Assembly (NCBI GenBank): GCA_947166205.1
Contig: CAMVDI010000068.1
Location: forward strand, 1-8,693
DNA length: 8,693 bases
From: an uncultured Clostridia bacterium
GTDB lineage: Bacteria; Bacillota_A; Clostridia; Christensenellales; Aristaeellaceae
Direction: 5' to 3'
Positions 5,811 through 8,693 of the stretch are shown here, piece by piece; the first letter of the stretch is position 1, and every line of letters begins with the position of its first letter. The translations under genes and the position numbers were made by a program. Under the pieces are notes generated by a model. It made no database searches. It worked only from the letters and a program-made list of their open reading frames with translations, and was not told the DNA's origin.

Positions 5811-6779
5811 TTGGAAGATCAGGTTATGTGGAACATTCTGGGGCGGCAGATGACGCCCTACGCAGTCAGCGTCTGGATCGCCTGCGCGGCGGCGCTGGGG
5901 CTGTTTTTCCTGCAGGGCAGAAAGCTGAAGCCCGCCGCGCTGATCCTGACGGCGGGGCTGGGCATCCTGCTGGGGCTGCTCTGCGCCCGGCTCTACTACG
6001 TGCTGGCCCGGATCAGCACCTTCCTGGACATCGGGCTGGAGAACTTCTTCGCCACGGCGGACGAGGACCTGAAGGGATGGGGATCCGCCAAGGGCGCCGC
6101 CTTCTGGGGCGCCGTGGGCGGCGTGGCCCTGGCGGCGCTGCTGGCGGGGAAGATCACGAAGGAGAAGGTTTCCGCGCTGCTGGACGCCCTGGCGCCCTCC
6201 GCGGCGCTGGGGATCGCCATTTCCCGGTTCGGGGAGTTCTCCATCGGCGAGGGGATCGGCCCCGGGGTGGAGGACCCGGCGCTGCAGTTTTTTCCGCTGG
6301 CGGTCCGGAACCAGTGGGATGAATGGTACTACGCGCTGTTCATGCTGGAGGGCCTGGTGGGGCTGATCATCTTCGCCCTGCTGATGACCCGGGGGCGGAA
6401 GCTGAAGGACGGATACCGGGCGCGGATGTTTCTGATCCTCTACGCCAGCTGCCAGATCGTGCTGGAAGCCGTGCGCCGGGACAACTTCCTGCGCTGGCTC
6501 TTTGTCCGGGTGAGCCAGGTGGCCTCCGCCGCAGTGCTGCTGGGGCTCATCGTCTTCGCCCTGATCCGCTGGGCGAAAAAGCCCCGGGAGAGCCGCATGT
6601 CCGGGCGGAAGACCGCGGTGAACTGCGCGCTGTTCGCGCTGATGGTTCCGGCCATCATCGCGCTGGAGTTCGCGGTGGACAAAAGTCCCACCCTCTCCGT
6701 GGGCATGGCGTACCTGCTGGAGACGCTGTGCTGCGCGGTCATGGGGGTCACCTCCTGGCAGCTGGTCATGAAGAACTGA
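5811..6779 (+). CDS. Prolipoprotein diacylglyceryl transferase (Lgt) family membrane protein, divergent
   Basis: The 322-residue polytopic protein has about seven or eight hydrophobic segments. Lgt enzymes move diacylglyceryl from phosphatidylglycerol to the lipobox Cys of prelipoproteins. Recognisable family landmarks are ARLYYVL, FWGAVGG (98-104), APSAALGIAISRFGEFSIGEGIG (about 128-150), and YASCQIVLEAVRRD (211-224). By eye, Arg139, Glu147, Gly150 and Glu219 match E. coli Arg143, Glu151, Gly154 and Glu243. However, the positions of Tyr26, Asn146 and Arg239 appear as Trp22, Glu142 and Gln215. It may therefore be a paralogue with changed or lost activity rather than the housekeeping Lgt. TTG 5811 is chosen because AGGAG (5797-5801) and GAAGG (5801-5805) precede it; the in-frame ATG 5826 is too far from any SD. 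The pth gene follows after 9 bp, which suggests co-transcription. Confidence 0.8.
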   Translation: MEDQVMWNILGRQMTPYAVSVWIACAAALGLFFLQGRKLKPAALILTAGLGILLGLLCARLYYVLARISTFLDIGLENFFATADEDLKGWGSAKGAAFWGAVGGVALAALLAGKITKEKVSALLDALAPSAALGIAISRFGEFSIGEGIGPGVEDPALQFFPLAVRNQWDEWYYALFMLEGLVGLIIFALLMTRGRKLKDGYRARMFLILYASCQIVLEAVRRDNFLRWLFVRVSQVASAAVLLGLIVFALIRWAKKPRESRMSGRKTAVNCALFALMVPAIIALEFAVDKSPTLSVGMAYLLETLCCAVMGVTSWQLVMKN

Positions 6780-6788
6780 GAGAAGGCA

Positions 6789-7364
6789 ATGAGCAAGGAA
6801 GTATTCATCATCGCGGGGCTGGGCAATCCCGGCGCGGAATATGCCCACTCCCGGCACAACGCGGGGTTTGAGGTGATGGCCCTGCTGGAAAGACATTATC
6901 AGGTATCCCTGGGGCGGAAGATGCTCCAGGGTCTTTTGGCTGAAATCACGGAGGCGGACCGGAAGATCGTGCTCTGCGAGCCCCAGACCTATATGAACGC
7001 CAGCGGGGAATGCGTGGAAAAGCTGATGAAGTGGTACCACTGCGAGCCGGACCACCTGATGGTCATCTATGACGATATCGACCTGCCTCCGGGAAAAATC
7101 CGGGTCCGGCGGGAGGGGGGCCCGGGCACCCACAACGGCATGCGCAGCATCATCGGGATTCTGGGACGGCAGGACTTTCCCCGGATCCGGGTGGGCACGG
7201 GAGACCGGCCGGCGGGGCGGGACCTGGCGGACTGGGTGCTGAGCCCCTTCGACCCCCAGACCCGGGAGATCATGGAGGAGGCCTTCGTCCGGGCGGCGGA
7301 GACCGCGGTGATCTGGGCGGAGCAGGGCATCGAACCGGCCATGCAGGCCGGAAACAGGAAATAG
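6789..7364 (+). CDS. pth: Peptidyl-tRNA hydrolase
   Basis: Pth frees tRNA from prematurely released peptidyl-tRNA in the cytosol and is normally essential. The 191-residue length is typical. Family motifs run in order: AGLGNPGAEY (Asn13), SRHNAGF with catalytic His23, PQTYMNASGE (Asn70), YDDIDLPPGKIRVR (Asp95), GPGTHNGMRSI (Asn116), and FPRIRVGTGDRP. The catalytic residues are all present. Two normally conserved neighbours differ: Lys before P-Q-T-Y-M-N is Glu64, and the Gly just before HNG is Thr114. ATG 6789 is preceded by GAGAAGG at 6780-6786, close to the start, and lies 9 bp after the Lgt-like gene, so the two probably share a transcript. The pth-mfd order downstream is the usual one in Firmicutes. 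Confidence 0.97.
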   Translation: MSKEVFIIAGLGNPGAEYAHSRHNAGFEVMALLERHYQVSLGRKMLQGLLAEITEADRKIVLCEPQTYMNASGECVEKLMKWYHCEPDHLMVIYDDIDLPPGKIRVRREGGPGTHNGMRSIIGILGRQDFPRIRVGTGDRPAGRDLADWVLSPFDPQTREIMEEAFVRAAETAVIWAEQGIEPAMQAGNRK

Positions 7365-7406
7365 CGCCCCGCGGACGGAAAGCGGAAGCGGAGCCCCGCG
7401 GGAAAA

Positions 7407-7446
7407 GGGCCCTCCGGCCGGGAGACGGGAAACCGGCTCAGGGCCC
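7407..7446 (+). other. Interrupted GC-rich hairpin in the pth-mfd gap
   Basis: GGGCCCT (7407-7413) pairs with AGGGCCC (7440-7446), and inside it GCCGG (7417-7421) pairs with CCGGC (7433-7437). A small asymmetric internal loop separates the two stems, and the apical loop is 11 nt. No T-tract follows, so this is not an intrinsic terminator. It could be an RNA-processing or stability element in the mfd leader, or simply a consequence of high GC content. Confidence 0.35.
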
Positions 7447-7484
7447 GGGGGCAGAGAGAAAAGAACCGGAAAGGCAATCGCGTT

Positions 7485-8693
7485 TTGAAACTGTTGGATT
7501 GGATCAGCTTCCCCGGGGAGGAGAAGCTTTCGAAAGTAAGGGCCGGGCATCCCCTGGCCCTTTCCGGCGTGACCCAGCCTTTGGCGGCGGCCGCGGCGGA
7601 GAAGGCGGCGGAAAAGGGACTGCGGGTGCTGCTGGTGGCGGAGCACGACCTGAAGGCCGGGCATCTGGCGGACGACGCCCGGCAGTGGACGGGGGGAGAA
7701 TGCGCCTTCCTGCCGGGGGGCGAAATCGACCTGACCCGGGCGGCGGGCAGCCTGGAGAGCAGCTGGCGGAGGCTGGAGGCGCTGACCGCGGCGGTGCGGG
7801 GCGCCCGGGTCCTGGTGACCAGCGGCGAAGCCCTCATGCAGCGGATGGGGGCGCCGGAACCCTTCCGGAAGGCCTGCTTCACCCTGAAGCCCGGCGACCG
7901 TCCCGGCCTGGGCCAGACGGCGGAACGCCTGACGCGGATGGGATACGAGCGGGTCGGCATGGTGGAAGGCAAGGGCCAGTTCGCCCTGAGAGGCGCGATC
8001 CTGGATCTGTATCCCCCGGCCGGGAAGGACGCGGTGCGGATCGAGTTTTTCGACGACGAAGTGGACTCCATACGCACCTTTGACTGCATCAGCCAGCGGA
8101 GCCAGGACCGGCTGGACGAAGTCCGGATCATGCCGGCGGGCGAGGCGCTGCTGGAGCCGGAGGAGTGGGCCCCCGCCGCCCGCCGGATGAGGGATGCGCT
8201 GCGAAAGGCGGAGCAGGCGCCCCTGCGGGAGAGCGGCCTTTTGCGGGAGGATCTGCCCCCGCTGCCGGAAGACGGGGACGAGGAGGAGCTCTTTGACACC
8301 CTGGTGGCCCCGAAGGCCCGGCAGGCGGCCTGGGAAGAGCGCCGGGGCGGCGAGGTGGAGCGGCGAAGGAGCCGGCTGATGGCCGACGCGGATCTGACGG
8401 AGGCGGGACAGCCCTTCCGCCGGACACGCAGCTGGATCACCGTGCTGCGGCCGGAGCGGAACGATCTGCTGGACTGGTTCCGGCCGGATCTGGTAATCCT
8501 CTGGGAGCCGGATAAGCTGCGGGACCGGATCGCCGAGCGGACGGAGGGCTTCAGCCGGGATCTGGCCGCTGCCATGGAGCGGGGGGAAGCCGTCGCCGCC
8601 CAGGCCGGGCTGATGACCGGCTGGGAGGAAGCGATGGGTACCCTTGCCGCCTTTCCCCGGGTGCTGACGACGGAGCTGCTGCTGGGGCTGGGG
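7485..8693 (+). CDS. mfd: Transcription-repair coupling factor Mfd, N-terminal part (3' partial)
   Basis: Mfd is the ATP-driven translocase that removes stalled RNA polymerase and recruits UvrA to transcribed-strand damage. Only the first 403 residues are in the window; the frame is open to the last base. The N-terminal part is the UvrB-like, ATPase-dead region: LALSGVTQPLAAAAAEKA at the degenerate Walker position, LLVAEHDLKAGHLADDA, then VTSGEALMQRM. The diagnostic block begins near residue 160: GKGQFALRGAILDLYPP, VRIEFFDDEVDSIRTFD, QRSQDRLDEVRIMPA. The RNA polymerase-interacting and helicase domains lie beyond the window end. The start is TTG 7485: no ATG, GTG or TTG lies in frame between the pth stop and it, and GGAAAGG (7468-7474) sits 10 nt upstream. 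The gap from pth is 120 bp without a visible promoter or terminator. No fin (yabK) gene intervenes, unlike in Bacillus. Confidence 0.93.
   Translation, partial: MKLLDWISFPGEEKLSKVRAGHPLALSGVTQPLAAAAAEKAAEKGLRVLLVAEHDLKAGHLADDARQWTGGECAFLPGGEIDLTRAAGSLESSWRRLEALTAAVRGARVLVTSGEALMQRMGAPEPFRKACFTLKPGDRPGLGQTAERLTRMGYERVGMVEGKGQFALRGAILDLYPPAGKDAVRIEFFDDEVDSIRTFDCISQRSQDRLDEVRIMPAGEALLEPEEWAPAARRMRDALRKAEQAPLRESGLLREDLPPLPEDGDEEELFDTLVAPKARQAAWEERRGGEVERRRSRLMADADLTEAGQPFRRTRSWITVLRPERNDLLDWFRPDLVILWEPDKLRDRIAERTEGFSRDLAAAMERGEAVAAQAGLMTGWEEAMGTLAAFPRVLTTELLLGLG

Noticed and set aside
7362..7487. Possible pth-mfd read-through fusion, since only one TAG separates them in a shared open frame
   Set aside because: The 40 intervening codons are basic and low-complexity, and are stop-free simply because the spacer has almost no T. 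Both proteins have normal ends.
4617..7664. A 1015-residue open frame on the - strand
   Set aside because: It lies opposite the CapA, Lgt-like and pth genes, which have clear family motifs. The antisense translation has no recognisable motif and shows the composition expected of a shadow frame.
7499..8083. A 194-residue Gly-rich + strand frame at the start of mfd
   Set aside because: It is out of frame with the clear Mfd protein, which runs open from 7485 to the window end.
7067..8575. A 502-residue Ser/Arg-rich open frame on the - strand
   Set aside because: It is antisense to pth and mfd, and its Ser/Arg richness comes from reading Glu/Leu/Ala/Arg codons backwards.

Overview
The window is a GC-rich, gene-dense bacterial segment with eight genes, all on the + strand and separated by short gaps. 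No stretch over 300 bases lacks a gene. The gene content points to a Gram-positive of the Clostridia: peptidoglycan-binding modules joined by Thr/Pro linkers, a secreted YkuD L,D-transpeptidase, an AsnA of the Firmicutes type, a phosphodiester glycosidase, a CapA lipoprotein, and the classic Firmicutes pth-mfd order. The linkers and composition would suit a gut or rumen Christensenellales-like lineage, but that placement is a guess. No tRNA, rRNA, CRISPR array, insertion sequence, phage gene or attachment site was seen.

Region 1 (1-1240): the 3' part of a secreted repeat protein with peptidoglycan-binding modules and a C-terminal His/Cys-rich domain of unknown function. It is followed by a textbook promoter (TTGACA, 17 bp, TATAAT) and a strong hairpin lying almost on the predicted transcription start.

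Region 2 (1265-5792): an apparent transcription unit of L,D-transpeptidase, asparagine synthetase A, secreted NAGPA-type phosphodiester glycosidase and CapA-family lipoprotein. The last two overlap at their stop and start codons. A compact rho-independent terminator closes the unit. Three of the four products act at the cell surface; AsnA is the cytosolic exception.

Region 3 (5811-8693): a membrane protein of the prolipoprotein diacylglyceryl transferase fold with several key positions changed, then peptidyl-tRNA hydrolase, then the N-terminal 403 residues of the transcription-repair coupling factor Mfd, which runs off the window. Two of these three genes appear to start with TTG.

No obviously new multi-gene defence or biosynthetic system is visible. 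The items most worth following up are the altered Lgt homologue, the uncharacterised C-terminal domain of the first protein, the promoter-hairpin overlap at 1181-1240, the possible seven-codon leader before asnA, and the strikingly T-poor gaps between genes.
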